64,000 nucleotides of DNA from Acinetobacter sp. WC-141 (GTDB lineage Bacteria; Pseudomonadota; Gammaproteobacteria; Pseudomonadales; Moraxellaceae), in NCBI RefSeq assembly GCF_000313935.1, contig NZ_AMSS01000043.1:124001-188000 (forward strand), written 5' to 3'. The notes below the pieces were generated by a model. The model worked only from the letters and a program-made list of their open reading frames with translations, made no database searches and was not told the origin of the DNA. Below are positions 1 through 9,648 of the stretch, in pieces (positions within the stretch are counted from its first letter, which is position 1; each line of letters opens with the position of its first letter). The position numbers and the translations under genes were made by a program.

Positions 1-516
1 ACCTGCATCTTTAATTGCTCTTATTTTATCTTCATTAAAAAGTTGAGGGATACCTTCTAATGTCATTTCTATAGGTTTAGATATACCAGTATCGGGAAAA
101 AGAGAAGATACAATGTTAGTCAGTTTCATATAGTCATTAGGTTGAAGTAAATTAGGCGTACCTCCTCCTACATACAAACTTTCAAGTTTAGCTCCTTGAT
201 AAAATTCTTTATATAACTGGGCTTCCCTATTTAAAAAATCCAGATAATAGTCCATTTCCCGCTTACCTTTATAATCTTGTGTAGGGAAAAGGCAAAATCC
301 ACAATGAGGTGGATCAGTAGGAATACAATATGGAATACCTAAATATAAATTTATAGACTTATATTGAGCATCTGTATTTAATAAAAAGTAATTATTTTCT
401 TCTTCTTTTAAATCTGTTTTCCACATTTTAGGTGAAGGATGGGTATGTAGAACTTTATTTGATAAATGTCTTACTTTATTTTTTTGGATGAAATTTTTAA
501 TTGAAGCAATATCCAT
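1..516 (-). CDS. Radical SAM protein, coproporphyrinogen III oxidase-like (partial, 3' end outside window)
   Basis: The frame is open for 172 codons from an ATG at 516-514 and runs off the left edge, so only the N-terminal part is visible. It contains a HemN-like opening, GIPYC followed by PPHCGFC, and later YVGGGTPNLL, the glycine-rich SAM-binding segment typical of HemN/HemW-type radical SAM enzymes. The iron-sulfur cysteines are spaced C-x7-C-x2-C (residues about 66, 74 and 77) rather than the usual C-x3-C-x2-C. Codon use is extremely AT-rich compared with the genes to the right, which suggests horizontal acquisition. The product probably binds a [4Fe-4S] cluster and SAM. Its substrate cannot be told, and it should not be called a true coproporphyrinogen oxidase on this evidence. 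Confidence 0.75.
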   Translation of the reverse strand, partial: MDIASIKNFIQKNKVRHLSNKVLHTHPSPKMWKTDLKEEENNYFLLNTDAQYKSINLYLGIPYCIPTDPPHCGFCLFPTQDYKGKREMDYYLDFLNREAQLYKEFYQGAKLESLYVGGGTPNLLQPNDYMKLTNIVSSLFPDTGISKPIEMTLEGIPQLFNEDKIRAIKDAG

Positions 517-756
517 AATAACTATATTTACATTAAATTATAAAAACACATATTATGTAAATAAAATATATTATTCAATGTTTTTCTTCCCCTTTTTTCC
601 TAAATTTTTTAATATTTTTGATTTATGAAGTTACGAGTAAGAAATTGGATTTATACAATAATATTTAGCTATTTTTCAAAGTCGCAATATATCTTTTAAT
701 TTCTTAATTCTTTATTTAGTTTGTATAAAAAAAGAACTCAAAATGAGTTCCTTTTT
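517..756. other. AT-rich intergenic stretch between the radical SAM gene and the pil-chp operon
   Basis: No coding frame is convincing here. The stretch is very AT-rich and contains the upstream region of the minus-strand radical SAM gene. At its right end it holds the hairpin that terminates the pil-chp operon. Confidence 0.6.
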
Positions 757-762
757 TTATAC
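723..762 (-). terminator. Intrinsic terminator of the pil-chp operon
   Basis: GGAACTC and GAGTTC arms flank an ATTTT loop, with A-runs and T-runs on both sides. It can therefore act in both directions. It overlaps the stop of the last gene of the minus-strand operon. Confidence 0.8.
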
Positions 763-1224
763 ATGAAGCGAATTTTCGATATATTGCAAATTAGGAACGT
801 GGTAGCGTTGATCCTCCATTCGCACATATTTAAATATAGTTGGGTGCTGCAAAGCGTCTTGTATATCTTCATTTTCATCTACGACTTCAGAAATACGTAA
901 ACGAACCGAAACTGGCATCGATTTACAGATGAGTGCAAAACGTTGGCTAATATCTTCACTTTCAATAACTAATGCCACCGCTCGCGAATCAACCTCATTG
1001 TGCACTGAATAGACAGGAAGTTTTACGTCATGCCATTCAATATACTTAATGCCATTTTTAACATCCATAGCCGATAACACGATGTTTTGTGGCAATAGCA
1101 TCGGCACTTGCTGATCACATTCAATAACATATGCATCTATAAAACCAGTTGAAACAGTAATTAAATGTTGAAGTTCTTGCTGATCCATTTCATTAATTAA
1201 AGATGTACTTATATGGGTTTTCAT
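757..1224 (-). CDS. CheW-like protein at the end of the pil-chp operon (ChpC-like)
   Basis: A 155-residue protein whose ATG overlaps the chpA stop in a TAATG junction, indicating translational coupling. By position it corresponds to the small CheW-like protein ChpC that follows chpA in Pseudomonas. The pattern is weakly CheW-like: MLLPQNIVLSAM near residue 42, a central KLPVYSVHNE segment and an ALVIES strand. A ChpC-type protein would couple a receptor other than PilJ to ChpA. The family assignment rests on context and weak sequence pattern, so an unrelated accessory protein remains possible. Confidence 0.65.
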   Translation of the reverse strand: MKTHISTSLINEMDQQELQHLITVSTGFIDAYVIECDQQVPMLLPQNIVLSAMDVKNGIKYIEWHDVKLPVYSVHNEVDSRAVALVIESEDISQRFALICKSMPVSVRLRISEVVDENEDIQDALQHPTIFKYVRMEDQRYHVPNLQYIENSLHV

Positions 1225-4200
1225 TAGGCGAGTTCCCCTTCAGATGTCATGAAAAAGGCATCAATATTGTGAAGTAAATCTTCTTCTTGGAAAGGTTTAC
1301 CCATGTATTGATTAACCCCTAAAGCAAATGCTCGTTCACGATGTTTTTCTCCAGTTCTTGATGTAATCATAATGACTGGCATATCTTGATGTAGATCATG
1401 ATGTCGCACCAGATTAAGTACTTCAAAGCCATCCATTCGCGGCATTTCGATATCAAGCAGCATCAGATCTGGTTTAATATTTTCTAACTGCTCAATTGCA
1501 TCAATACCATCTTTCGCAGTGACTACATCATAGCCCTGACGTTCAAGTAAACGAGTCGTTACCTTACGGACGGTGACAGAGTCATCCACAATCATAATAA
1601 GACGGCGTTCGTCAGCCTCACGTTGTCTATAAACAGCTTCATTAAGCGGCTTATGTCGGCGAGTAGACTGAATTTGGCGAGCAATATTTTGTCCATCTAA
1701 AATTAGACAAACTTGACCATCGCCTAAAATAGTTGCGCCGGCAATCGCACCAATAGTAGAGAACTGCTGCCCGATTGGCTTAACTACAATCTGTGCACGT
1801 GAACCAATAAGCTGATCAACCAATAATGCAATGGTTTGTCCATTATTGGCCTTAATCATTAATACTGGTAGTGAATACATCATCCCACTTAAACGTGGAA
1901 TCGGTTGATTACCAACAAACTCAGATAAATAGCGTAATGGATAGCGTTTATTTTCAAATTCAAAGAACTCTTGTGTACTTCCAAAATACTGTTCTAATGA
2001 TGTTGGTGAAACTCGAACAATTCGATCAATTTGAGCCAACGGAATTGCAAATTGTTGATCGGCAACTTTAACCATTAATGCATCACTAACAGCTACTGTG
2101 GTTGGAACACGTATTGTAAAGATTGTACCTTGTCCATAAACAGAGTCGACACTCACATGCCCGCCCAAAGCTTTAATATCACTTTGTACAACATCAAGCC
2201 CTACACCACGACCTGAGATCTGAGTGACTTGATCGGCTGTACTTAACCCTGGATGGAAAATCAACTGTAAAATATCTTGATGTTCTAATACTTGTTCAGA
2301 ATTAATCAAACCAGATAAGAGGGCCTTTTGACGGACCTTCTCAATATCAATACCTCGACCATCATCTTTAAACGTAACAACCACATCCGTACCTTGACGG
2401 TGAATATTCAGTTCAATACGTCCAGTTTCTGGTTTTTGCGCTTGTTCACGTTGCACACGATCTTCTAGACCATGGTCAATTGCATTTCGAAGCATGTGCT
2501 CAAGTGGTGTAACCAAACGCTCTAACATTGTCCGATCTAGCTCACCTTCAGTATTATTAACAAAAAGCTCTGCTGGTCGATCTAACGCACTAGAAGTCTG
2601 CCTCACAATTCTTTGTAAACGAGGTAGCAATCGAGAGAATGGCACTAGACGTGTCCGCATTAGCCCTTCTTGAATTTCGGCCTGAATACGCGATTGCTGT
2701 ACCAATAAACTTTCGGTATCTCTGATTTTTTCGGATAATGTATTTTTGAAATCCACCAAATCCGATGCAGATTCAGCAAGTGATTTCGATAATTGATTCA
2801 ATGAAGAATATTGGTCCATTTCTAGAGGATCAAATTCTGTATAACGAGAGTGCTCAATACCATGTTTTGCAATAATCTGAGTTTCTAATTCACCTTCCAT
2901 TCGACGCAACTGGTCTGCAAGTCGTTGAATGGCTAATTCCATTTCCACTAGCGTATGACCAAATTGACTTAGATCCATTTCAATTCGTGAACGATTAATC
3001 GAATTTTCGCCAGACAAATCAATCATTTTCTCAATTAAATCTGCCGAAACTCGGATCATCTCATTGTTTTGTTCAAGATGCTGCGTTTGTTCCCACGCTC
3101 CCATCATTGGTGGTGGTTCTGCCCCATCACCTTGCACGAAGCTCATGACAGGTTCGGTACTAAATAGATCAGTTCTAGTCAACTTACTAGGAATTTGTAT
3201 TGCAGTTTCAATAAACTGGATATTTTCTAAACTTTGTTGTAATCCATCGAAATGTTGATAATTTTGCTTGAAAATTGCCTCTTTTAACCAAACAATCGCA
3301 CTCTCTAATAAATTGTCATAAATATTTGAGCTAAAATGATGAAGCGCAAATTTTTCAAATGCGTTTTCGAGTTGATAAGCTATCGCTTGTACGGTTTCAA
3401 GTCCCACCATACGGGAACCACCTTTCAAGCTGTGCACTGCTCTTTGTAACTGAAGCAAGATACTACGATTAGTACGCTGCTCAAACCACTGCTTTAATAA
3501 GTGATCGGCCATCTCTAACAGCTCGGCCGCTTCCTCCATAAATGTCTGCTCGACAACAGAATCAATATCCTGATCTTCGATACTGTCTGTACAACCTTCT
3601 GCATCAAAAGCCTGTAATTCTGTGTGTTCAACACGTCTAATATTAGGCTCAACAATTTGCTCAAAATTAGAAGTTAACTCATCAGGATTTAGCGCAGTAT
3701 TGTGTATAGCTTCTTGTTGTAATACTTCAAAATTTAATTCTGATATAACATCTATTTCAGACTCTGCTTGTATCTCTTTAACAGCAGGCTCAAGTGAATC
3801 ATATACCTTACCTGCATTCTTAAGTGCTTGAACAGTATGAGCAGCCGCATAATCTAGGTGCTGCTCACGCACGATTTGTAGACGATCAGCTAAATCATCT
3901 TGGACCAGACGAATAAAATCAATGAGCGCAGATGAAGTAATTAACTGTCTTTGTATTAGGCGCTCATAAATACTTTCTAATTCATGTGCAATTAAACCAA
4001 TATAATTTGCCTGAATCATATTTGCCCCACCTTTTAAGGTATGCAAATAGCGCATCAGATTATTAAGAGCAGCAAAGTTATGTTGATCATTAACCCAAAT
4101 ATTAAGATCTGTATCCATTCCCTCAAGCAACTCATCGGCTTCTTCAAGGAAAATATCTAACAGCTCTGGATCAAAGTAACGGTTTACGTGCTCAGTAGAC

Positions 4201-5729
4201 ATAAACTGGCGATCTAAATGTACACTCTGACTCATTGCAACATGATCAGTTAATACATTTTCGGTAGATGCCAGAGGCTCTTTTTCTACGTGTTCTAGAT
4301 CAATACTAAATAGTAAATCAACAATTTCCTGAGAATTTTCTAATGGTTCATTATTAAGGCTTGGAATATGTTGGGTATATAGTTTTAGCTCTTCCAAAAC
4401 ATTTTGGTGTTGCTCAATAATACTTACTCGTTGTCCAGCAGCTAACGCATCAAATAACTGAATTAATTGTTGATGTGCTTTTTGATAAATTTCAAAAATA
4501 TAATCTGATTGCAATAAATCAGGTCGAAAAAGCAATACATCATAGCTATATTTAAGCTGATTCGTATATTCATATAAACCAATCATTGCTTGTGACTGAG
4601 TGTGTTGCAATAACAAATCAGCTTGTTCACTTAAACGTTCAAGATAATGAGGAAACTCGGTACGAACCCCTTTCTCAAAATCTAACTCTGCATCAAGTAA
4701 TTCGGAAACATCTAGCTGTAATAACTGAGAAACTAGACCATGCGGAGGCATGAGCGGGCTTGAATGCTCACCATGCTGCTCCATATAAGCATCCCAAATC
4801 TCATTGAATTGTTTCAGATTAGAGCCTAATTGCTCATCAGAGCTATGCCCTGCCAATAAATCTAAACAATTTCGAATAAAATGACGGTAATCACGGAGTA
4901 GCAAAATTTCTTCTGAATGAGAAGAAAGCTCTTCTTGTAATAAGATTTTGAATAAATGCTCAACCTTGGTACTGGCATCAAAAATTGCTTCTATGTGAGC
5001 CATTGCTGAGCTACCGCGCAACGTATGTAATGCACGGATTAGCGCATTGTAACTCTCGTGCTGATGTATTTCTTGTTCTAAAAACTGATCGATGGTCGCT
5101 AAGTGCTCTTCCGCTTCTTCCATAAATAAAATTAAGGTTTCAGCAAGGTTATGTTCACTTTCTATGGTGGTTTCTAGAGTTAAATTATCTGATTCGTGTT
5201 CTAAATCATTCACCTCTAAACCAGTCTTAGTTTCAGCAGTAAGCGTATCCGACAATAATAAAAGTTCGTCTAAAGCAGGCTCTAAACTTTGCTGTTGTTG
5301 TAATTGTTGTCCCAATAAAATAAGAGGTCTAAAATCTAAGGTATGTTGCTTTTTAGATTTAAAATCGTCTACTAATTTAAAGAAATAGAACTTAAATACC
5401 AACTGAACATATTGTTGGATGTTAGGAGTTAATCTGAGGCTCTCATTGATTATCCGATTTAGTGTATCTTCTACAGTCCAAGCAAGCTCTGCAGAAGATT
5501 TCGCTCCAATCATTCGTCCAGAACCTTTTAAGGTATGAAAATGGCGACGGATTTCAGTCAGCGTAGCAACATTTTTAGATTGCATCCACTCATGAATCAA
5601 AGATTGTAATTCAACAAAAATCTCTTCAATTTCTTCAACAAAGATATCAAGGAATTCTGCATCTTGTTGAGAATAGCTATCTTCCGGTAGCATCATTGCT
5701 TCAGTTAAAGTTTTTAATATTTCTTTCAT
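1224..5729 (-). CDS. chpA: ChpA, hybrid CheA-type histidine kinase of the twitching motility system
   Basis: A 1501-residue hybrid sensor kinase controlling type IV pilus extension, twitching and probably cAMP-linked surface sensing. Four histidine phosphotransfer domains are visible, with HTLKG/HTLRG/HSLKG motifs at His65, His235, His563 and His766. A dimerisation region follows near residues 890-1030, then a HATPase with N box HMLRNAIDHGLE, G1 DDGRGID and G2 SGRGVGLD (about 1090-1200), a CheW-like P5 domain, and a receiver at about 1365-1495 with IVDDS, LLDIEMPRMDG and a KPF lysine. P. aeruginosa ChpA carries more Xpt modules, so this is the shorter Acinetobacter form. It is downstream of pilJ and shares one base with the next gene. 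No pilK- or chpB-like adaptation enzyme lies nearby. Confidence 0.97.
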   Translation of the reverse strand: MKEILKTLTEAMMLPEDSYSQQDAEFLDIFVEEIEEIFVELQSLIHEWMQSKNVATLTEIRRHFHTLKGSGRMIGAKSSAELAWTVEDTLNRIINESLRLTPNIQQYVQLVFKFYFFKLVDDFKSKKQHTLDFRPLILLGQQLQQQQSLEPALDELLLLSDTLTAETKTGLEVNDLEHESDNLTLETTIESEHNLAETLILFMEEAEEHLATIDQFLEQEIHQHESYNALIRALHTLRGSSAMAHIEAIFDASTKVEHLFKILLQEELSSHSEEILLLRDYRHFIRNCLDLLAGHSSDEQLGSNLKQFNEIWDAYMEQHGEHSSPLMPPHGLVSQLLQLDVSELLDAELDFEKGVRTEFPHYLERLSEQADLLLQHTQSQAMIGLYEYTNQLKYSYDVLLFRPDLLQSDYIFEIYQKAHQQLIQLFDALAAGQRVSIIEQHQNVLEELKLYTQHIPSLNNEPLENSQEIVDLLFSIDLEHVEKEPLASTENVLTDHVAMSQSVHLDRQFMSTEHVNRYFDPELLDIFLEEADELLEGMDTDLNIWVNDQHNFAALNNLMRYLHTLKGGANMIQANYIGLIAHELESIYERLIQRQLITSSALIDFIRLVQDDLADRLQIVREQHLDYAAAHTVQALKNAGKVYDSLEPAVKEIQAESEIDVISELNFEVLQQEAIHNTALNPDELTSNFEQIVEPNIRRVEHTELQAFDAEGCTDSIEDQDIDSVVEQTFMEEAAELLEMADHLLKQWFEQRTNRSILLQLQRAVHSLKGGSRMVGLETVQAIAYQLENAFEKFALHHFSSNIYDNLLESAIVWLKEAIFKQNYQHFDGLQQSLENIQFIETAIQIPSKLTRTDLFSTEPVMSFVQGDGAEPPPMMGAWEQTQHLEQNNEMIRVSADLIEKMIDLSGENSINRSRIEMDLSQFGHTLVEMELAIQRLADQLRRMEGELETQIIAKHGIEHSRYTEFDPLEMDQYSSLNQLSKSLAESASDLVDFKNTLSEKIRDTESLLVQQSRIQAEIQEGLMRTRLVPFSRLLPRLQRIVRQTSSALDRPAELFVNNTEGELDRTMLERLVTPLEHMLRNAIDHGLEDRVQREQAQKPETGRIELNIHRQGTDVVVTFKDDGRGIDIEKVRQKALLSGLINSEQVLEHQDILQLIFHPGLSTADQVTQISGRGVGLDVVQSDIKALGGHVSVDSVYGQGTIFTIRVPTTVAVSDALMVKVADQQFAIPLAQIDRIVRVSPTSLEQYFGSTQEFFEFENKRYPLRYLSEFVGNQPIPRLSGMMYSLPVLMIKANNGQTIALLVDQLIGSRAQIVVKPIGQQFSTIGAIAGATILGDGQVCLILDGQNIARQIQSTRRHKPLNEAVYRQREADERRLIMIVDDSVTVRKVTTRLLERQGYDVVTAKDGIDAIEQLENIKPDLMLLDIEMPRMDGFEVLNLVRHHDLHQDMPVIMITSRTGEKHRERAFALGVNQYMGKPFQEEDLLHNIDAFFMTSEGELA

Positions 5730-5778
5730 AGCAAAGGCTTCTTTTGCTTGTCTCCTAGATGGAGAAAAACGACAGAGT

Positions 5779-5823
5779 CAACACCAGATAAATAGCTGTA
5801 CCCCCAATATTTATCTGGTGTTG
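5779..5823. repeat. Perfect 16-bp inverted repeat between pilJ and chpA
   Basis: Arms at 5779-5794 and 5808-5823 are perfect reverse complements and enclose a 13-base loop (5795-5807) with a run of five C. There is no U-tract after the stem in the direction of transcription, so it does not look like a normal intrinsic terminator. It may be a processing or stability hairpin that sets different pilJ and chpA levels. Confidence 0.8.
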
Positions 5824-5877
5824 TTAATACTTTTTAGAAGAATAGCTATTATAGAAACAGCTATCTTCATCCCCAAT

Positions 5878-7956
5878 TTAATCAGGTAATTTAAAGTCCG
5901 TTACCGATTCACGTAATGACTCTGCCATATTGGCCAATTCAGAAACAGAACGCGCTGTATCGAATGTTGCAGTTGTGGTTTGCGAAGTAATTTCTTGTAC
6001 TACGGTCATGGTGGTAGCAATGTGACTCGCAGATGCAGACTGAAGTTTTGCTGCGTCAGAGATGCTAGCCATCAAGCTTGCCAAATCACCAGATACTTTT
6101 TGAATTTCATCCAAGGCAATACCTGCGTCTTTTGCCAAATTCGCTCCACGCACAACTTCAGTTGTTGTTTGTTCCATTGAAATAACAGCTTCGTTAGTAT
6201 CGGTCTGAATTGTTTTAACTAGCGTTTCGATCTGTTTAGTTGCTGATGCAGAGCGTTCCGCAAGACGTTGTACTTCATCTGCAACCACGGCAAAACCACG
6301 TCCTGCTTCACCTGCCATAGATGCTTGAATTGCTGCGTTTAATGCAAGAATGTTTGTTTGGTCAGCAATGTCGTTAATTAACGATACGATGTTACCAATT
6401 TCTTGTGAAGACTCGCCCAAACGTTTAATACGTTTGGAAGTTTCCTGAATCTGTTCACGAATTGTGTCCATACCTTCAATTGAACGATTTACCACTTGTG
6501 CTCCATTAGAAGCAATTTGTACCGAACGTTCCGCTACTTCGGCAGATTCAGATGCATTTGAAGATACTTGGTCAATTGATTGCGCCATTTCATTCATTGC
6601 GGTTGATGCACCAGCGATTTCTTGTGCCTGATGCTCTGATGCTTCTGCCAACTGGTTAGTAATATTTTGAGTATCTTGCGTATAGCGGGCAACTTCCTGA
6701 GAAGTTTCATGAATTCGGGATACAAGGTCACGTAATTGGTCAATCGCGAAGTTAATCGAGTCGGCAATTGCTCCCGTAAAATCCTCAGATACAGTTGCAT
6801 ATGAACGTAAGTCACCATCTGCAAGATCGGCGATTTCATCGAGTAAACGTAAAATCGCGTTTTGGTTACGGTCATACTCGTCTTGTAATCGAGTAACACG
6901 TTGCTTATCCATCACACTACGTAATGTAATTAATTTAAATACAGAGAAGATTAAGCCTGCTAAAGAACTGATCAGCACTGCACCTAACAATAAAGTAAGC
7001 CAGTTCTTTCTTGCTACGTCAGATAAATGCCCCAAGTTATCTAACAGGACATCAGATTTAGAAAAAATCTGAGAAGATGCCTGACGAACATTGACAATCT
7101 GGTTACCATTTTTTAATACCGTGGCAGCAGCAGATTTTAATACTTTGTCATATTCATTTTTAATACTTTCTAATGATTCACGTAAAGCCGGATCTGCAAT
7201 ACGATCTACCCCCAATTCAGCATTACCATTAAGTTCAGCATTTAAATATGTACCAAATGTTTCAATATCTACACTAAAATCACTAGTCGATATGTTTCCA
7301 TCTGTACCACTTAATACCGAGTTAATAGAACGTAAAATACGTTCAGCAATAAAAACCTGGTTTTTAGCAATAATTACCTGACTACTTGGCAAACCTTGAC
7401 GAGCCATTTGGTCAACCATCAAGTTATATTCGGCCTGAATTTCAGGAACCGTTTCACTAATTGAGATGTTAGTGTCATATAACTGGTTAAGAACTTTCTG
7501 GTGAGATGAAATCAAATCAATATTTTTTGAAACACCAGTCCACATGACTTCAACTTTTTGATATTCATCAGTCGACTTACCATGAATATTTTCAATCTCA
7601 AGTAAGTTTTCATCAAAGTCTTTTTGAGACTGCTGTAACTTTGTGATCGCTTCTTGAGAACCCGACTCTGTTGCCTCTGTTGCTTGTTTAGAAATCGTTT
7701 GAGATAACAAACGTAATTCACCGAGGCTTCGGATTAACTGGTTATGACGTGGAACGTTATAAAACAGGTAGGCGAGAGAAACTAGCGCAAGAGCAAAACA
7801 TACAAGTGCTGCATACAGGATAGGCTTGGACTTTTCACTTTCCCCAAATAAACTGGCAAATTGCTCAATTCTTGACTGGATTGTTGCAATAAAATTGACA
7901 CCCGATTTTTCGGACGCAACACGATTGCCGCCTTTCTTTTTAAGCTTAAAGCCCAT
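5878..7956 (-). CDS. pilJ: PilJ, methyl-accepting chemotaxis protein for type IV pili
   Basis: This is the transmembrane receptor that feeds ChpA through PilI. The chosen start is the ATG at 7956 (692 residues), which has TGGGGA seven bases upstream. A GTG 11 codons earlier keeps the frame open but has no Shine-Dalgarno. A membrane segment lies at about residues 45-65, then a long periplasmic sensor of the PilJ/NarX-like helical type, a second membrane segment near 325-345, a HAMP region, and the MCP signalling hairpin with the signature [19 protein letters not shown] and [14 protein letters not shown]. Signalling would run from pilus or surface contact to ChpA and then PilG/PilH. Confidence 0.96.
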   Translation of the reverse strand: MGFKLKKKGGNRVASEKSGVNFIATIQSRIEQFASLFGESEKSKPILYAALVCFALALVSLAYLFYNVPRHNQLIRSLGELRLLSQTISKQATEATESGSQEAITKLQQSQKDFDENLLEIENIHGKSTDEYQKVEVMWTGVSKNIDLISSHQKVLNQLYDTNISISETVPEIQAEYNLMVDQMARQGLPSSQVIIAKNQVFIAERILRSINSVLSGTDGNISTSDFSVDIETFGTYLNAELNGNAELGVDRIADPALRESLESIKNEYDKVLKSAAATVLKNGNQIVNVRQASSQIFSKSDVLLDNLGHLSDVARKNWLTLLLGAVLISSLAGLIFSVFKLITLRSVMDKQRVTRLQDEYDRNQNAILRLLDEIADLADGDLRSYATVSEDFTGAIADSINFAIDQLRDLVSRIHETSQEVARYTQDTQNITNQLAEASEHQAQEIAGASTAMNEMAQSIDQVSSNASESAEVAERSVQIASNGAQVVNRSIEGMDTIREQIQETSKRIKRLGESSQEIGNIVSLINDIADQTNILALNAAIQASMAGEAGRGFAVVADEVQRLAERSASATKQIETLVKTIQTDTNEAVISMEQTTTEVVRGANLAKDAGIALDEIQKVSGDLASLMASISDAAKLQSASASHIATTMTVVQEITSQTTTATFDTARSVSELANMAESLRESVTDFKLPD

Positions 7957-7999
7957 AGCTTTTCCCCAGAAAAATACGCTGTTTTTCACAGCGTAAAAA

Positions 8000-8536
8000 T
8001 TAGTTTATAAATTTTGTCGATGCATTCATGTAATGTGGGTTTTGCAATAACCGACTAAATAAAAAGACATGCCAGTGCTGGTTATGTTGGTGAAAATAAC
8101 CTTGGCAATACTCTTTTAAGTTTTCCTCTAAGTCTAAGCTTTGAGAAAAAAAGCTTTTTTTATTAAAGTGCTGAATCCCCAAAACCTGATCTACGACCAA
8201 CCCCACATACTGGTCGCGATGGCTAATGCATAATACTTTTTGAGTTGACGAAAATGAACTTCGTTGCCCTAAAATAAAATGTGCCAGATCAGACACAGAA
8301 ATTAATCTTCCCCGAATATTAGCCAATCCTTTTACCCAACTTTGGGTATTTGGAACAGGCGTATATTTTGGTGGATAGATAACTTCTGACACTTCCCCAA
8401 GTGGTGCGACGAAGTATTGCCCTCTCATTTCAAAAGCAATCCCTGACCATCGCTGTGCTTCATTTTGAACTGAAGCGTAATTCTTATTACCCCGTTTAGA
8501 CAAACGAAGTAACTCGATAAATCCGTTCGCTGCCAT
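8000..8536 (-). CDS. pilI: PilI, CheW-like coupling protein
   Basis: A 178-residue CheW-domain protein that should bridge PilJ and ChpA. Typical CheW features are visible: a [17 protein letters not shown] strand pair, [17 protein letters not shown], the IRG motif found in most CheW proteins, and [11 protein letters not shown]. It sits between pilH and pilJ, in the order known from Pseudomonas and other Acinetobacter. The ATG at 8536 is preceded by a GGAT/GAG Shine-Dalgarno. Confidence 0.93.
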   Translation of the reverse strand: MAANGFIELLRLSKRGNKNYASVQNEAQRWSGIAFEMRGQYFVAPLGEVSEVIYPPKYTPVPNTQSWVKGLANIRGRLISVSDLAHFILGQRSSFSSTQKVLCISHRDQYVGLVVDQVLGIQHFNKKSFFSQSLDLEENLKEYCQGYFHQHNQHWHVFLFSRLLQNPHYMNASTKFIN

Positions 8537-8595
8537 ACTCGATCCTATAAAACGGGCACATAATCCCGTTATTTATGTTTTTATGGATGGATGAG

Positions 8596-8958
8596 TTAAT
8601 TTAGAAATTGTTTAATTACATCAATCAATTGCTTTTCTTCAATAGGTTTAATCAGATAATCGATTGCACCTTGACGTTTACCCCATACTCGGTCAGTTGC
8701 CTGATCTTTAGTACTCACAATTACCACCGGAATATGCTTAGTGTCTTCCCCACGACTAATCTGGCGTGTTGCCTGAAAACCGTTTACACCAGGCATGACC
8801 ACATCCATTAATACAAGGTCTGGTTGCTCTGCTTTTGCAAGAGTTACACCATCCGCACCGTTTGATGCTTCAAGCACGTCGTAACCATGTTTGGTTAGGA
8901 TTTCTTTAAAACGAAAAGTTTCTGTTGGTGAATCATCTACAATGAGAATACGTGCCAT
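8596..8958 (-). CDS. pilH: PilH, single-domain response regulator
   Basis: A 120-residue CheY-like receiver without an output domain. The acidic pocket (ILIVDDSPTE), the phosphoryl-acceptor aspartate in LVLMDVVMPG (about residue 52), the conserved Thr/Ser of VVIVSTKD and the lysine of YLIKPI are all present. In the Pil-Chp system PilH is thought to act as a phosphate sink or to oppose PilG. It follows pilG by 22 bp in the same operon. Confidence 0.94.
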   Translation of the reverse strand: MARILIVDDSPTETFRFKEILTKHGYDVLEASNGADGVTLAKAEQPDLVLMDVVMPGVNGFQATRQISRGEDTKHIPVVIVSTKDQATDRVWGKRQGAIDYLIKPIEEKQLIDVIKQFLN

Positions 8959-8980
8959 TTTTTTGCCCTCAAATTACTTG

Positions 8981-9364
8981 CTATGAACTTACATGATTAC
9001 GAATCGCGTTTAACAATTCATCTTTGCTAAAGGGTTTCGTCAAGTATTCATCTGAACCTACCACACGCCCTTTTGCCTGATCAAATAAACCATCTTTACT
9101 AGAGAGCATGATAACGGGAATGTTCTGATAATTTTGAGAGTTTTTAATCAAAGCACAAGTTTGATAACCATCTAAACGAGGCATCATGATATCGACAAAA
9201 ACAATATCCGGATTTGCTTCTGCAATTTTGGACAAAGCTTCAAATCCATCCACAGCGGTAATCACTTCACAGCCTTCTCGCTGTAATAAGGTTTCTGCTG
9301 TACGGCGAATGGTTTTTGAGTCATCAATCACCATTACTTTCAGATTTTGGAATGCATCTTCCAT
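8981..9364 (-). CDS. pilG: PilG, single-domain response regulator
   Basis: A 127-residue CheY-like receiver, the first gene of the operon. Conserved residues are seen in VMVIDDSKTIR, IVFVDIMMPRLDG (acceptor Asp), VIMLSSKDG and YLTKPF. PilG is the output regulator that promotes pilus extension and twitching. GGAAGA stands just upstream of the ATG. The divergent 284-bp region to the right must hold the operon promoter. Confidence 0.95.
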   Translation of the reverse strand: MEDAFQNLKVMVIDDSKTIRRTAETLLQREGCEVITAVDGFEALSKIAEANPDIVFVDIMMPRLDGYQTCALIKNSQNYQNIPVIMLSSKDGLFDQAKGRVVGSDEYLTKPFSKDELLNAIRNHVSS

Positions 9365-9648
9365 TTAATCTTCCATCCCCATAAATATAAAATATAAATG
9401 CAATTTAACTTAAATTTGTTTTTACACATTTATAAGCATTTTTAACATATCTCAAGGTCTATTTTCAATGAGACATTTTTGTCTACTTTCTCATTTATAA
9501 ACAATAACTTTTAACCTCATCACACTTTAATTAAAATTATCATTTTTTTTATAATGACTATATTTTTATTCAGCTAAATAATAACTAATATAATAAAGAT
9601 TAATTATTTAAAAATAAGCGATTTAGCTATCTTTTTTGGGGATTTTCA
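9365..9648. promoter_or_regulatory. Divergent intergenic region pilG / 211-residue secreted protein gene
   Basis: An AT-rich spacer between divergently transcribed genes, which must contain promoters for both. I could not single out one box pair with confidence. The plus-strand gene has a GGGG Shine-Dalgarno eight bases before its ATG. Confidence 0.5.
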
